Below are positions 18,790-28,331 of a stretch of 64,000 nucleotides of DNA, in pieces. The notes under the pieces were generated by a model. It was not told the origin of the DNA. It was given only the letters and a program-made list of their open reading frames with translations, and ran no database searches. Source of the DNA: Paenibacillus sp. FSL H7-0326 (GTDB lineage Bacteria > Bacillota > Bacilli > Paenibacillales > Paenibacillaceae). Position 1 is the first letter of the stretch. Every line of letters begins with the position of its first letter. The stretch is taken from NCBI RefSeq assembly GCF_001955535.1, contig NZ_MPVN01000002.1, positions 930,001-994,000 of the forward strand, written 5' to 3'. Position numbers and translations under genes: made by a program.

Positions 18790-20406
18790 TCACTTCACCC
18801 GAAACGTCCGCGGAGCATACTTGCGAACCAAGGGCAGAGCAAACACAAGATAGAGCAGGGCTATAACAGCCGTACTTATTGAAAAAACAACCGGATCTGG
18901 TCTTAAGCTGATCGATAGGACAAAGACGCCTGACACAATCCAGCTAAATAGATAAAAAAACGGATTTTTCGTATTCAGCTCTGTCGTGTACGGCTGGAAT
19001 ATATAGTACAAAAACAAGTGATGTACGGAGAAAAATATGGCGAGTGATAATGTGCTTACCCACAGAAATACATAGTCGGCTGTTGTTGTTAACCCTCCGG
19101 CAGCGACAGCCGCCAGCGTCAGCACCAAGGCAAGTACGACTCCGAGGAGCAGGTTCATGCCCAGAATCCTACTAAGGCGGATCCGAAAATGCTTCGACGC
19201 ATCCTGTCGGTAGAAGCTTTGCCGCAGCAGCTTCAGATCACAGTGGAAAAACAGCACTTTGCACAGTTGTTCCCCAACAGTCAAATAGGCCATGATGAGG
19301 ATAAGACCCGGAAGGAATACCCCTATGCTAGAAGCTGCGGCAGCCATCGGCTCTCGGTATAGAAATCCCGCAAGAATTAAGGCCGTCCCGAGGGCAGCAA
19401 CGATGGCCAAACGCTTATACAGCGGCCGCCGGATCAAGCTTTTGTGTCTCGAGAAGAAGATCGCATTAATATAATCGTACCCCTCTTTTTCCTCGAATGT
19501 CCTCCTGCTCTCGTTCGTCCCTTCTAGATCGTAATCACTGTCCTTCGCCTTGACGGATGTTTGCTGCGCATCCGCCATCATCCGGCCCAGGTCAAGCAGC
19601 GGGTCATCCCGCTTCGTCGCCGCGTCTACCGCATCCGTATAGTCCAGTCGCCAGAAGAGAACAACACTCGCAATGCCTCCCAGCAAAATGCAAATAACGT
19701 ATAAAGGCACAGCCGAAGTTAACATTGCCCCCCAAGCCAGAGCCCATTCAAACAGTAATGGCGCATATGCTGCGATGTATCCAATGAAAATGACGGCCCA
19801 AACGATGACGTTGTTCTTGATCAATACATTCCCGGTTCGCTGAAACAACCAGTAATGAAAATATTCCCATACGATCCGCCACATTACAGCAGCAGCCGTG
19901 AGGAGAATGCCTTGCAGCATCGGTGCACCAAGCAGCGAGGAAAAAAGGAGCACCGCTGTCAGCAGATAGACAAATAAGGTAACGTATTTGTAGCTGAGCG
20001 TCGCCCGCATATATCGTGTAGCCGGAAGCCGCAACAGCTTGACCGCGATGTATTTGCTCCGCTTCGGTTCAAGTATTCTGGCATTCGATACTCCAGCAAT
20101 GATAAATGTGATAATGAAGAAAATATGCCAAAAGATGTCCAGCTGACGCTCTATAGGCAGCTCTTGGCCCAAGGTGACCACCGGAAAATAAACGACAAGG
20201 CCGACATACAGCATACTGGTCAAGAATCCCCACACAATAGACAGCAGCAGTGCAGCAATGGCCACTGCCTTCTTCACACCCACTCTGGAATAGACATTGT
20301 CACTAACCAGACCACCGATGAGCGGAAGCCGCCGAACATAATAGATCAATCGGTTTGCAATAGAGGATACTTGAAGATGAAGAATCGTATTAAGTGTTCG
20401 GAGCAT
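18790..20406 (-). CDS. ABC transporter permease
   Basis: 538 residues from ATG 20406 with SD GGGGAGGGG; it overlaps the end of the upstream ATPase gene by 17 nt, so translation is coupled. About twelve hydrophobic helices are visible (SIVWGFLTSMLYVGLVVYFPV, IFFIITFIIAGVSNARILEP, LAIVAALGTALILAGFLY and others), with a soluble central section (about 285-345). No signature assigns a substrate. Together with the ATPase it forms an ABC-2-type exporter, perhaps for a peptide or drug. Confidence 0.78.
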   Translation of the reverse strand: MLRTLNTILHLQVSSIANRLIYYVRRLPLIGGLVSDNVYSRVGVKKAVAIAALLLSIVWGFLTSMLYVGLVVYFPVVTLGQELPIERQLDIFWHIFFIITFIIAGVSNARILEPKRSKYIAVKLLRLPATRYMRATLSYKYVTLFVYLLTAVLLFSSLLGAPMLQGILLTAAAVMWRIVWEYFHYWLFQRTGNVLIKNNVIVWAVIFIGYIAAYAPLLFEWALAWGAMLTSAVPLYVICILLGGIASVVLFWRLDYTDAVDAATKRDDPLLDLGRMMADAQQTSVKAKDSDYDLEGTNESRRTFEEKEGYDYINAIFFSRHKSLIRRPLYKRLAIVAALGTALILAGFLYREPMAAAASSIGVFLPGLILIMAYLTVGEQLCKVLFFHCDLKLLRQSFYRQDASKHFRIRLSRILGMNLLLGVVLALVLTLAAVAAGGLTTTADYVFLWVSTLSLAIFFSVHHLFLYYIFQPYTTELNTKNPFFYLFSWIVSGVFVLSISLRPDPVVFSISTAVIALLYLVFALPLVRKYAPRTFRVK

Positions 20407-21124
20407 CCGGTCTCCCCTCCCCATCCGCATCATCCTGCAGCAGGTCGATAACGCTCTGTTCGAAGCCAGGACTGCCAAGCAGCTCTTTCGGTACCGAAGA
20501 CAATTGCCCTTTGTTTAAGATGACTAGTTCATCACACAGATCGGAGGCCAGCTGCAAAATATGCGTAGAGAAGATCAGAATATGATCCTTCTTCATCGAC
20601 CGCAGTAAATTTTTCATCTCCAGTGCGACAATCACGTCAAACGAGGTCAACGGTTCGTCCAGCAGGATCACCGGCGGCTTCGTAATGAGAAATAGCAGCA
20701 TCTGAATTTTATTCTTCATCCCGTGGGAATAGTTCTTAATAAGACGATGCCGATCCTCCATTGTAATTCTCATCATCTCGAAGTAATCGTCGATCTGGGT
20801 ATCCGCCTGCAGCTTATCCCTGTTAATATCCAAGAAGAACTTGACGAATTCGTATCCCGTCAGGAACTCAGGCAATATAGGCAAGGAGTAGACATATCCG
20901 ATATCATCCTCTTTCAGCTCACGGCGGGTACCATTATCCAGCAGCCATGCATTACCGCCATCAAGCTTGGTTTCCCCGCTCAAGCCATTAAAAAGAGTCG
21001 TTTTCCCAGCACCATTTCGTCCGAGAAGACCGTAAATCTTACCTTGTTCGAACGTAAATCCGGTGTTTTGCAGTACGTTCTTCTTTCCGAAGCTTTTGAC
21101 AATATTCTCTAAGACTAATTCCAC
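20390..21124 (-). CDS. ABC transporter ATP-binding protein
   Basis: 244 residues from a GTG with SD AAGGAGGAG. Walker A is GLLGRNGAGKTT (about 33-44); the ABC signature is the degenerate NYSHGMKNKIQM (about 138) rather than LSGGQ; Walker B is PPVILLDEPLTSFD; the switch His is in IFSTHIL. Degenerate signatures of this type occur in ABC-2 exporters. The permease follows with overlapping coding sequence, forming a two-gene operon. Confidence 0.88.
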   Translation of the reverse strand: MELVLENIVKSFGKKNVLQNTGFTFEQGKIYGLLGRNGAGKTTLFNGLSGETKLDGGNAWLLDNGTRRELKEDDIGYVYSLPILPEFLTGYEFVKFFLDINRDKLQADTQIDDYFEMMRITMEDRHRLIKNYSHGMKNKIQMLLFLITKPPVILLDEPLTSFDVIVALEMKNLLRSMKKDHILIFSTHILQLASDLCDELVILNKGQLSSVPKELLGSPGFEQSVIDLLQDDADGEGRPDAPNT

Positions 21125-21297
21125 GTGTGAGATCTCCTCCTTATTTCCATCTATTTTTGTTAATACGAGCCTAAGAGCGTGAGGTGTCGCAATATTTTGA
21201 ATTAAGCTGCTGCTTGTCGGATTGGAGAAGCTTGCTTTCGTAATTCTGCTGAACTAATATATGTAAACGTAAGATAGAGAATAGGGAGTGATTCAAA

Positions 21298-22218
21298 ATG
21301 AGCTATAACTTTAAGTCAGACGAAGCCGCAAAGATTAAAGACCACTTTGGTGAACACGTTTATGAAAAAGTCCAACAATATCTCGGCATCTACGCAGATA
21401 TGTGGTCCCTGTCTTCATTTGAGTTCATTCCTTCCTACTCGGCCAACCTGGTGTTCAAATGCGAGTCCGCCCTCTACGGCAGTTCCATACTAAAGATCGG
21501 GAACCCTACTGCCGCAGAAACGTTAACCGAATTCAGCACTCTGGAGGAATACAAGGGAAGGCCATTCTGCAAGGTTTACGATATCGATCGTGAACACTGC
21601 ATTATTTTGGAAGAGCGTATTGAGCCTGGCTATACTTTAAGAAAAGAGAGCTCGCTTGAGCGAAGACTTGCCGTTTTCTGTTCCCTGTACACAGACCTCC
21701 ATGTTGAACCCGCTGACGCTGAGATATACCCAACCTATCTTACGTGGGTGAATCGAATTACGAGTTATATGAGCCAGCGGCAGGATGCCGAAGAGCTCTA
21801 TTTGCATATGAAGAAGGCCCAGGAGATTTGCATCTCACTCTCTTCTCAATATTCAAAAAAACGGCTTCTGCATGGCGACTTTCATCATGACAATATTTTG
21901 CTGGGTAGTCATGGACAATATAAGATTATCGATCCGAAGGGCGTCATTGGCGATCCGATCTTTGACACTCCCCGATTTATCTTGAATGAATTCGAAGAGG
22001 AGGTCACTCCAGCGCTATATAACAAGATTAACAATATCATTAACACACTGGAGAAGGAGCTTCTTATTCCGGGTGAGGTCTTGCGGCAATGCCTCTATGT
22101 AGAAACTGCGATGGGAAACTGCTGGAGTGTACAAAGTGGTGCTCTCCCGGAAGAATTTCCGAAGCTGTTAAGCTATGTCGCTTTTGCTAAAAGCATATTG
22201 GATACGCAGACTCTTTGA
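21298..22218 (+). CDS. Aminoglycoside phosphotransferase-family kinase
   Basis: 306 residues. The kinase-like catalytic loop is LLHGDFHHDNILLGS (about 194-208) with the catalytic Asp, and the metal-binding segment is YKIIDPKGVIGDPIFDTPRF. The N-lobe has LKIGN and EEYKGRPFCKVYD. The YKIIDPKG and GDPIFD pattern recalls streptomycin phosphotransferases (APH(6)), but genomic members phosphorylate many small molecules, so resistance is not proved. SD AGGGAG; single gene. Confidence 0.8.
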   Translation: MSYNFKSDEAAKIKDHFGEHVYEKVQQYLGIYADMWSLSSFEFIPSYSANLVFKCESALYGSSILKIGNPTAAETLTEFSTLEEYKGRPFCKVYDIDREHCIILEERIEPGYTLRKESSLERRLAVFCSLYTDLHVEPADAEIYPTYLTWVNRITSYMSQRQDAEELYLHMKKAQEICISLSSQYSKKRLLHGDFHHDNILLGSHGQYKIIDPKGVIGDPIFDTPRFILNEFEEEVTPALYNKINNIINTLEKELLIPGEVLRQCLYVETAMGNCWSVQSGALPEEFPKLLSYVAFAKSILDTQTL

Positions 22219-22268
22219 CGGTAGTTGCTATTGTGACAGATATAATCTTGTAGGAGGACATTAAATGA

Positions 22269-22562
22269 ATGGAAACATCAAATCAAAGTCTGAGAACCTG
22301 CAGCAAAGGTCACCAATATTATAAAAGCAGTGATTGTCCGACATGCCCCACCTGTGAGAGGGAGAGAAAACCCGCCGGCGGGTTCCTCTCCCTGCTATCT
22401 GCACCGGCAAGACGGGCACTGGAGCACCATGGAATTACTACCTTGGAGCAGCTGTCCACCTACAGTGAAAAAGAGATTTTAAAATTTCACGGTATGGGGC
22501 CCGCATCACTGCCCAAGCTTAGAGCTGCTCTGGAGGAGACTGGCTTAACTTTTAGACGATAA
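22269..22562 (+). CDS. Zinc-ribbon plus RNA polymerase alpha-CTD-like protein
   Basis: 97 residues. The N-terminal half has a Cys/His cluster C-SKGH-YYKSSDCPTCPTC, probably a zinc ribbon. The C-terminal half (LSAPARRALEHHGITTLEQL, ILKFHGMGPASLPKLRAAL) is a helix-hairpin-helix resembling the C-terminal domain of RNA polymerase alpha, which binds DNA or transcription factors. The function of this stand-alone fold in Bacillales is not known to me. Start at ATG 22269 (SD GGAGG, 11 nt). Confidence 0.72.
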   Translation: METSNQSLRTCSKGHQYYKSSDCPTCPTCERERKPAGGFLSLLSAPARRALEHHGITTLEQLSTYSEKEILKFHGMGPASLPKLRAALEETGLTFRR

Positions 22563-22605
22563 AGATAAAGACTATAGCATGGCTTCGATTGGCTTCAGCT
22601 TATTA

Positions 22606-23838
22606 TTAGCTGTTCTTAACCCAAGCATCATTCGAATAGCCCCTCTCTTCCCAGTAGCCGACATGCTCACCCTCAATCAACTCGATCCGGGTCAGCCATT
22701 TGACCGATTTATAAGCATACATCTTCGGTACAATGAGTCTGACCGGACCACCGAGGTCGCTGGGGATGGGGTTTCCGTCATGCAGGACAGCGACCATCAC
22801 ATCATCCAGATCTGCCTGCTCCAGCGTCAGCGTATCTGTATAGACACCGTCTCCCGAATAGAACTTTACCGTCTGCGCTGACTGCTGCACCCCGGCCTGC
22901 TTCAGCAGGTCTTTTAGCCGTATGCCCTCCCAGGTATTGTTGTAGACTGACCAGCCTGTTACGCAGTGAAAGTCACTTACCTGTACCGTACGCTTAAGCT
23001 GAACAAACTCCTCCCAGCTCCAGCTTAAGCGGTTATCCACCTTACCATCAATGGTGAAGGACCAGTTCTCGTTGGTGAAGACTGGTATTTTCGTTACGGT
23101 ATATATCCGGAAATTCCCCTCCGCTCCCCCGCCCATGGGATGCTGAGACGCTGAGTGCGGTACTGGTGTAGGAATAAGTTTGTTCTCGTTCTGTTTAAGC
23201 AGATTTTCCATCGAATTACTCCCGCCAAAGCTGCCAAGCCATTTTAGGAAGGACGGAGTCAGCGTTACGATTAACCCGATGCCAATGACTCCACCGATAA
23301 AAGCTCTTCTCGTGTATATAGGCTGTGGGGCCGCAGGATGAAGCTGGTTCTCCATACGCCCCTGTTTGATCGTACGTCGCGCGGGCTCCTTGAACCATTT
23401 TAATCTAGTAATGGAGTGATAGATGATATAGGGAAGACCAATCCAGGTCAGCACATCATGAACAATCAACGCTGCATTGGATACAGCAGGTCCTACCTGC
23501 TTGAACTGCCACAGCAGCACGCCTGAGATAAACCAGCCTGTAAGAAGCACCAGTACGATAACGACGTTTAACCGCTGCCAAGGCTTTTGCTTCAGCTGTT
23601 TCCAGTGCTTCCCTGCAAGCAGCAAATAATAGAGAACCGGGAGAATAGACGCCACACCAACCATGATATGGAGCGTTTTGATCCATACCCGTCCTTCTCC
23701 CAGTAAACTCCGCCAAAATCCGCCGATAAGGATCAAACCAGTCAAAGCCAGTACAAATACGATCCAGCCATTCCAAGTATGTAATGAAACCAGCTTTTTG
23801 CCATAACCTTTGCGAAGCTGCTTAAGCCAAGTCCTCAT
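22606..23838 (-). CDS. Membrane cytochrome-like and molybdopterin oxidoreductase fusion
   Basis: 410 residues from ATG 23838 (SD GGGGGGAG). Residues 1 to about 150 contain four hydrophobic helices with histidines (LHTWNGWIVFVLALTGLI, LHIMVGVASILPVLYY, HDVLTWIGLPYIIYH), suggesting a b-type cytochrome. A TRRAFIGG twin-arginine-like motif followed by a hydrophobic stretch (about 173-200) then anchors a sulfite-oxidase-fold domain. VSDFHCVTGWSVYNNTW holds the cysteine that would ligate molybdenum, and GGPVRLIVPKMYAYKSVKWLT is the family block. Likely a membrane-bound, outward-facing reductase related to MsrP, with its electron-donor domain fused. Confidence 0.78.
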   Translation of the reverse strand: MRTWLKQLRKGYGKKLVSLHTWNGWIVFVLALTGLILIGGFWRSLLGEGRVWIKTLHIMVGVASILPVLYYLLLAGKHWKQLKQKPWQRLNVVIVLVLLTGWFISGVLLWQFKQVGPAVSNAALIVHDVLTWIGLPYIIYHSITRLKWFKEPARRTIKQGRMENQLHPAAPQPIYTRRAFIGGVIGIGLIVTLTPSFLKWLGSFGGSNSMENLLKQNENKLIPTPVPHSASQHPMGGGAEGNFRIYTVTKIPVFTNENWSFTIDGKVDNRLSWSWEEFVQLKRTVQVSDFHCVTGWSVYNNTWEGIRLKDLLKQAGVQQSAQTVKFYSGDGVYTDTLTLEQADLDDVMVAVLHDGNPIPSDLGGPVRLIVPKMYAYKSVKWLTRIELIEGEHVGYWEERGYSNDAWVKNS

Positions 23839-23973
23839 TCTTTGCTCCCCCCAACTATTATGCTGCCGGCAAATTTCCATTTTAGTTAATTATAACGCTG
23901 TTCATCTCATTACCTACCATTAATTCACCTATATATCCATAGACGAAGGAGATATTTGTTAATATAAATGAGT

Positions 23974-24867
23974 TTATTTCGAAAAATGATCCGGCAGCAG
24001 GGAGAGAAAAGAGCGGGATGCAGCGGACAACGGCACGCCACGCAGTGTAGCAACACCGACGTGCCTTTTAGGTATAGGAACTGCTAACGGAATTTCCACC
24101 AGCGATCCCTCTCTTAGTTCATTTATTACAAAATCCCGTATAACAAAGGCAAGTCCAAAATCTCTTAGGGCGAATTGAAGGAGCAAATCTATACTGCCAA
24201 GCTCAATCTCCGGGATAATCTGCATATCGTGTGCAGCCGCATAATCGTCGATATATTTGCGTGTACTCGCTCCTTTTTCCAGCATGAGAATCGGATATTG
24301 CTCCAGTTCTTCGCCAGTAAAAATGGTGTTATCCAAGTGGGAATACCCCTTCCCGCCAACGAGACAATCTTGAATCGCGGAGCTTTCTCTCACTTCAACC
24401 TGTTTATCCATTACGGGGAGACTAACGATGCCAAAGTCGATCCGCCCTTCCTTCAGCAGCTGAATCGTCTCGGGTGTCGTCCGATTCGTCACATGAATGC
24501 GAATGTTAGGGTACTCCGCCCTGTAACGGTCAAGGTATGGAAGCAAATAATATTTGCATAACGTATCGCTGGCCCCGATATGAATTTCACCTTTATCCAG
24601 ATTGTGCATTTCTGCAATCGCTTTTTCCCCCATATTCACATTAATAAATGCCTGTTCGATATAGCCAAGCAGCACTTCTCCTTCGGTCGTAAGCTGAACT
24701 CCTCTTGAGGTTCTAAAAAACAGCGATCCTCCAAGCTGCTCCTCCATTTGTTTGAGGGTATGGCTGACCGCCGGCTGAGTAATGTGCAGTAGCGCCGCAG
24801 CTCGGGTCAGGCTTCCTGTCTTGGCTACCTGGTAAAAAACACGATACCACTCCAAATTAACATTCAT
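23974..24867 (-). CDS. LysR-family transcriptional regulator
   Basis: 297 residues, SD GAGGGG. The N-terminal winged helix-turn-helix contains SLTRAAALLHITQPAVSHTLKQME (about 17-40, split here by context), followed by the LysR effector-binding domain (about 90-290; IHIGASDTLCKYYLLPYL, RIDFGIVSLP). It is divergent from the PurA paralogue with a 107-nt spacer containing a perfect palindrome. It probably activates that gene and represses itself, the usual LysR arrangement. Confidence 0.88.
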   Translation of the reverse strand: MNVNLEWYRVFYQVAKTGSLTRAAALLHITQPAVSHTLKQMEEQLGGSLFFRTSRGVQLTTEGEVLLGYIEQAFINVNMGEKAIAEMHNLDKGEIHIGASDTLCKYYLLPYLDRYRAEYPNIRIHVTNRTTPETIQLLKEGRIDFGIVSLPVMDKQVEVRESSAIQDCLVGGKGYSHLDNTIFTGEELEQYPILMLEKGASTRKYIDDYAAAHDMQIIPEIELGSIDLLLQFALRDFGLAFVIRDFVINELREGSLVEIPLAVPIPKRHVGVATLRGVPLSAASRSFLSLLPDHFSK

Positions 24868-24895
24868 TATATTACCCCTCTTTATATCAACTATT

Positions 24896-24907
24896 AGTAA
24901 TATTACT
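24896..24907. promoter_or_regulatory. Palindromic operator candidate (LysR / PurA paralogue)
   Basis: The perfect 12-bp palindrome AGTAATATTACT lies between the divergent genes. A TATAAT -10 box for the plus gene follows at 24931-24936 without a recognisable -35, as expected of an activator-dependent promoter. Confidence 0.45.
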
Positions 24908-24974
24908 TTTTCTTATATAACGAATGAAATTATAATAGTCTCTGGATGTAATTACAAATGGGGAGGCAATACAA

Positions 24975-26258
24975 TTGACAGTTACCGCGATCGTGGGTGC
25001 AAATTGGGGAGATGAGGGCAAAGGGAAGATGACGGATGTATTATCCGCTGTCTCTTCGTATGTCGTTCGCTTTCAAGGCGGGAGTAATGCAGGACATACC
25101 ATTATTAATCACTACGGAAAATTCGCTCTGCACATGCTGCCTTCAGGGGTGTTCTACCCGAGTGTAACGAATATCATCGGTCCGGGAACGGCACTGGACA
25201 CCGGCATGTTACAGAAGGAATTGCAAATGCTCAAGGATAAAGGGGTACCCGCACCAACACTATACGTTTCCGAACGAGCACAGGTCGTGCTGAGTATTCA
25301 CCGTCTGTTCGATGAGCTTGAAGAGGAGCGTCTGGGTACACGCGGATTCGGTTCGACGAAGAGAGGAATTGCCCCGTTCTATGCAGACAAGTATGCGAAG
25401 CTTGGCATTCAGGTCTCCGATCTGTTCGATGAAGTGCGTCTTAGAGAGCGGGTGGAGAGACTACTCGAGCCCAAGAACCTCATGCTTCAGCATTATTATA
25501 ACCGTGAACCAATCCATCCAGAGGTTCTTATGGAGCAGCTTAAAGAGGAGGCAGAATTTCTAGCTCCATATGTCAAGAACACAACTGAGGTTCTGCAAAA
25601 GGCTAACCTTGACGGAGAATCCATTTTACTGGAAGGACAGCTTGGAGCACTGCGTGATCCTGATCACGGGATTTATCCATACTCCACTTCTTCTTCAACC
25701 CTGTCCGGTTATGCTCCTGTCGGTGCCGGACTTCCGGCATCCTCCATCAGCAGAGTCATTGCCGTAGTCAAGGCTTATTCCAGCTGTGTAGGTGCTGGTC
25801 CCTTCGTATCGGAGATTCAAGGTCAAGAAGCAGATGAACTGCGCGGACTTGGCGGTGATTCCGGCGAGTTTGGTGCGACGACCGGAAGACCAAGACGGAT
25901 GGGCTGGTTTGATGTGGTCGCGACGAAGTACGGTTGTTCCATCCAGAATGCAACAGAGGTATGCCTCACCAATCTTGATGTACTCGGTTATCTGGATGAG
26001 ATCCCGGTGTGCACCGCATACGAGCTGGAAGATGGCAGTACAACTCAAGCTTTTCCGGTGACAAGCAAGCTGAATGGAGCGAAACCCGTCATCTCTACTC
26101 TGCCAGGCTGGAAATGCGATATTTCTCAAATTCGCGAATTTGATGATTTGCCGAAGGAAGCCATTGCATATGTGGAATTTATTGAAGCAAGTATTGGCGT
26201 AAACATCAGAACAATCTCTGTAGGGCCAAGACGCGAACAGGTTATTGAACGAAGATAA
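24975..26258 (+). CDS. purA: Adenylosuccinate synthetase (PurA) paralogue
   Basis: 427 residues from a TTG with GGGAGG 8 nt upstream. GANWGDEGKGK (about 8-18) and GGSNAGHTI (about 34-42) are the GTP/IMP-site motifs, with the catalytic Asp and His retained; GATTGRPRRMGWFD and ISVGPRREQVI are the other core blocks. The normally invariant LFEGAQG-DIDHGTYP segment reads LEGQLGALRDPDHGIYP, and the following SSNT glycine-rich loop is altered. The gene is isolated from other purine genes and faces a LysR regulator. It may therefore join IMP or an analogue to another amino acid, or be a conditionally used PurA. The gene symbol denotes the family. Confidence 0.8.
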   Translation: MTVTAIVGANWGDEGKGKMTDVLSAVSSYVVRFQGGSNAGHTIINHYGKFALHMLPSGVFYPSVTNIIGPGTALDTGMLQKELQMLKDKGVPAPTLYVSERAQVVLSIHRLFDELEEERLGTRGFGSTKRGIAPFYADKYAKLGIQVSDLFDEVRLRERVERLLEPKNLMLQHYYNREPIHPEVLMEQLKEEAEFLAPYVKNTTEVLQKANLDGESILLEGQLGALRDPDHGIYPYSTSSSTLSGYAPVGAGLPASSISRVIAVVKAYSSCVGAGPFVSEIQGQEADELRGLGGDSGEFGATTGRPRRMGWFDVVATKYGCSIQNATEVCLTNLDVLGYLDEIPVCTAYELEDGSTTQAFPVTSKLNGAKPVISTLPGWKCDISQIREFDDLPKEAIAYVEFIEASIGVNIRTISVGPRREQVIERR

Positions 26259-26280
26259 CTACTCTTCTATGTTCTCAAAA

Positions 26281-26317
26281 AAAAGGGGTACAGCCTCTCC
26301 TAGGCTGCACCCCTTTT
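26281..26317. terminator. Bidirectional terminator between PurA paralogue and dapA
   Basis: AAAAGGGGT-CAGCC stem with GGCTG-ACCCCTTTT, bounded by A-run and T-run, serving two convergent genes. Confidence 0.85.
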
Positions 26318-26328
26318 ACGCGTTTAAG

Positions 26329-27207
26329 TTAAATATGCTTCTTGATTTCTGCCTTCAATGGATCAGAAATCGGAAGCAGAGGCAGGCGAACCGAGTCAGA
26401 CTCGATCCAGCCGAGCTCAGATAAGATCCATTTCAGCGGAGCCGGGTTCGGCTCTTGCTCGAACAACAGACGGATCATAGGAACCAGCTCATCAAACTGC
26501 TTCTTCGATTCGGAGATCTCACCGCTCATGTACCGATTGTATACATCAATGAATGTCGCCGTATTCAGGTTGGCTGATGCCAGCATCCCTCCACTTGCCC
26601 CTTGGCTCAGAGAAGCGTGGAACAGAAGATCCTCGCCGCAGAGCACCGGCTTCGATCCATACCGAGACAGCTCTGAGACCAGCTCTACACCGCCCGAGCT
26701 GTCTTTCAATCCGATGACCTGCGGGATATCAAGGATTTCTCTTATTGTATCCACGGATAACCGGATTCCCGTTCGGCCTGGAATTTCATAAGCAATCACA
26801 GGGACGCCAGCTTCCGCTATTTTACTAAAATGTGCTACAACTCCCTTGCCGGTCGGCTTGTTGTAGTATGGAGTTACTACAAGGACTGCATCTGCGCCCA
26901 GCTCTCCTGCACGCTCTGTCCGCTTAAGCGATGAGAGTGTGTCATTGGTTCCGGTGCCAATGACAATGGGAACCGTTTTATTCAGTTGCTTCATTACAAT
27001 CTTCGCTATTTCGACTTGGCTCGTGACCTCTTCCCAGCTGGTCGTTGGACACTCTCCAGTCGTTCCGTTGATGACAAGGCCATTAATATCATGGACCAAA
27101 AGGTGCTTTAAGTAGGATTCAAATGAGGCTAGATCAAGGGTATGATTAGTTTGGAATGGAGTAACGACAGGTACGTAGATGCCTTTCAAGTTTTGCTCGC
27201 TTAACAT
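26329..27207 (-). CDS. dapA: 4-hydroxy-tetrahydrodipicolinate synthase
   Basis: 292 residues, SD GGAGGC. Key DapA features: GTTGECPTTSWEE (about 45-57), the YYNKPTGKGVVAHF block with the catalytic tyrosine (about 135), and the Schiff-base lysine in VIGLKDSSGG (about 163). It condenses pyruvate with aspartate semialdehyde in lysine/diaminopimelate and dipicolinate synthesis. The paralogous family also includes sugar-acid aldolases, and the divergent LysR regulator is unusual for housekeeping dapA, so a catabolic or secondary role is possible. Confidence 0.82.
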   Translation of the reverse strand: MLSEQNLKGIYVPVVTPFQTNHTLDLASFESYLKHLLVHDINGLVINGTTGECPTTSWEEVTSQVEIAKIVMKQLNKTVPIVIGTGTNDTLSSLKRTERAGELGADAVLVVTPYYNKPTGKGVVAHFSKIAEAGVPVIAYEIPGRTGIRLSVDTIREILDIPQVIGLKDSSGGVELVSELSRYGSKPVLCGEDLLFHASLSQGASGGMLASANLNTATFIDVYNRYMSGEISESKKQFDELVPMIRLLFEQEPNPAPLKWILSELGWIESDSVRLPLLPISDPLKAEIKKHI

Positions 27208-27269
27208 GTTACAGCTGCCTCCAATACGTTGTATTTATTTTAATTTATCATAGCGTGCAGCATCACTGT

Positions 27270-27308
27270 TATCTATAATAGTTGATATGTGTTATCAATA
27301 TTATTGAT
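27270..27308. promoter_or_regulatory. LysR-box candidates in dapA-LysR spacer
   Basis: Two inverted repeats: TATC-N10-GATA (27270-27287) and ATCAAT-ATT-ATTGAT (27294-27308). Spacing and position just before the divergent LysR start suit autoregulatory sites. Confidence 0.4.
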
Positions 27309-27319
27309 GAGGTGGGCTC

Positions 27320-28210
27320 ATGGATTTTATATATCTCAAAACATTTCGGCAGGTCGCCCTGCGTCAAAGCTTCACCCGAGCGGCAGAAGAGCTCGGCTAT
27401 GCCCAATCCAGCGTCACGACCCAGATTCAGAAGCTGGAGAAGGAATACAATGTCAAATTGTTTGAACGCCACGGCAAAACACTTCGTCTCACTTCGTCCG
27501 GTGAAGAGCTCCTGAAGATTGCCGTCCAGATTATCGAGCTGTACGATCAGTCCAAAGAAAAGCTGGCCATGCAAGGTGGCGGGACTTTATCTATCGGTAC
27601 AATTGATTCCATCGCCTCCTATTTCCTACCACAGGTCATTCAGACGATACGGGAGTCTTACCCCGAGATGAATATAAGGCTGCAAGCCGATCGTGAGGAT
27701 TATATCCTGGATCAGGTTAAGGAAGGGGAATTCGATATCGGGCTGATTCTCGGAAATACACTGCCGGAACCAACCCTAAACACGATTGTGATCAGAGAAG
27801 AGCCGCTTGTACTCGTCTCGAGTCCAAAGAACCCCCTACTACAGTTGACCCAGATTAAAATTAACGATCTGAAGCATACGGACTGGTTTATGGCGGAAGC
27901 CAGCTGCAATTATCGGATTATGCTGGAAAAGGTACTGCGAGCACATGGCATCCCTTTCAATGTCCGCTTGGAGCTGGGTAACCCGGAAGCCATTAAACGC
28001 TGTGTCATGGCAGGTGACGGGATTGCGCTGCTGCCTGAGATGGTTGTACGAGATGAGATACAGAGACAGGAGCTGAGTGTCCTTCCTTTTGCTCATTCGG
28101 ACATCAAGCTGTATATGTATTTGGTGATTCATCCTAAGAAGTGGATATCAAACAGCCTGATGGAATTTATTTCTCTCTTGAAGCCAGATCAGGAGCTGAT
28201 ATCATTATAA
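27320..28210 (+). CDS. LysR-family transcriptional regulator
   Basis: 296 residues, SD GAGGTGG. The helix-turn-helix region SFTRAAEELGYAQSSVTTQI (about 16-35) is canonical; QKLEKEYNVKLFERHGKTLRLTSSGEELL completes the DNA-binding domain in two parts. The effector domain follows (TIDSIASYFLPQVIQTI, FDIGLILG). It diverges from dapA with inverted repeats in the 112-nt spacer and likely controls it. Confidence 0.88.
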   Translation: MDFIYLKTFRQVALRQSFTRAAEELGYAQSSVTTQIQKLEKEYNVKLFERHGKTLRLTSSGEELLKIAVQIIELYDQSKEKLAMQGGGTLSIGTIDSIASYFLPQVIQTIRESYPEMNIRLQADREDYILDQVKEGEFDIGLILGNTLPEPTLNTIVIREEPLVLVSSPKNPLLQLTQIKINDLKHTDWFMAEASCNYRIMLEKVLRAHGIPFNVRLELGNPEAIKRCVMAGDGIALLPEMVVRDEIQRQELSVLPFAHSDIKLYMYLVIHPKKWISNSLMEFISLLKPDQELISL

Positions 28211-28331
28211 TTCTGGTCTCATTTTTGACTTCAACAATGTGACCTGTACTTTACCTTTTTGTCATTTCCTTATTTTGCTGTAGTGTTAGTATTAACCTAT
28301 TGAAATTGTTTGTGAAAGGAAAGGTTTTCGC

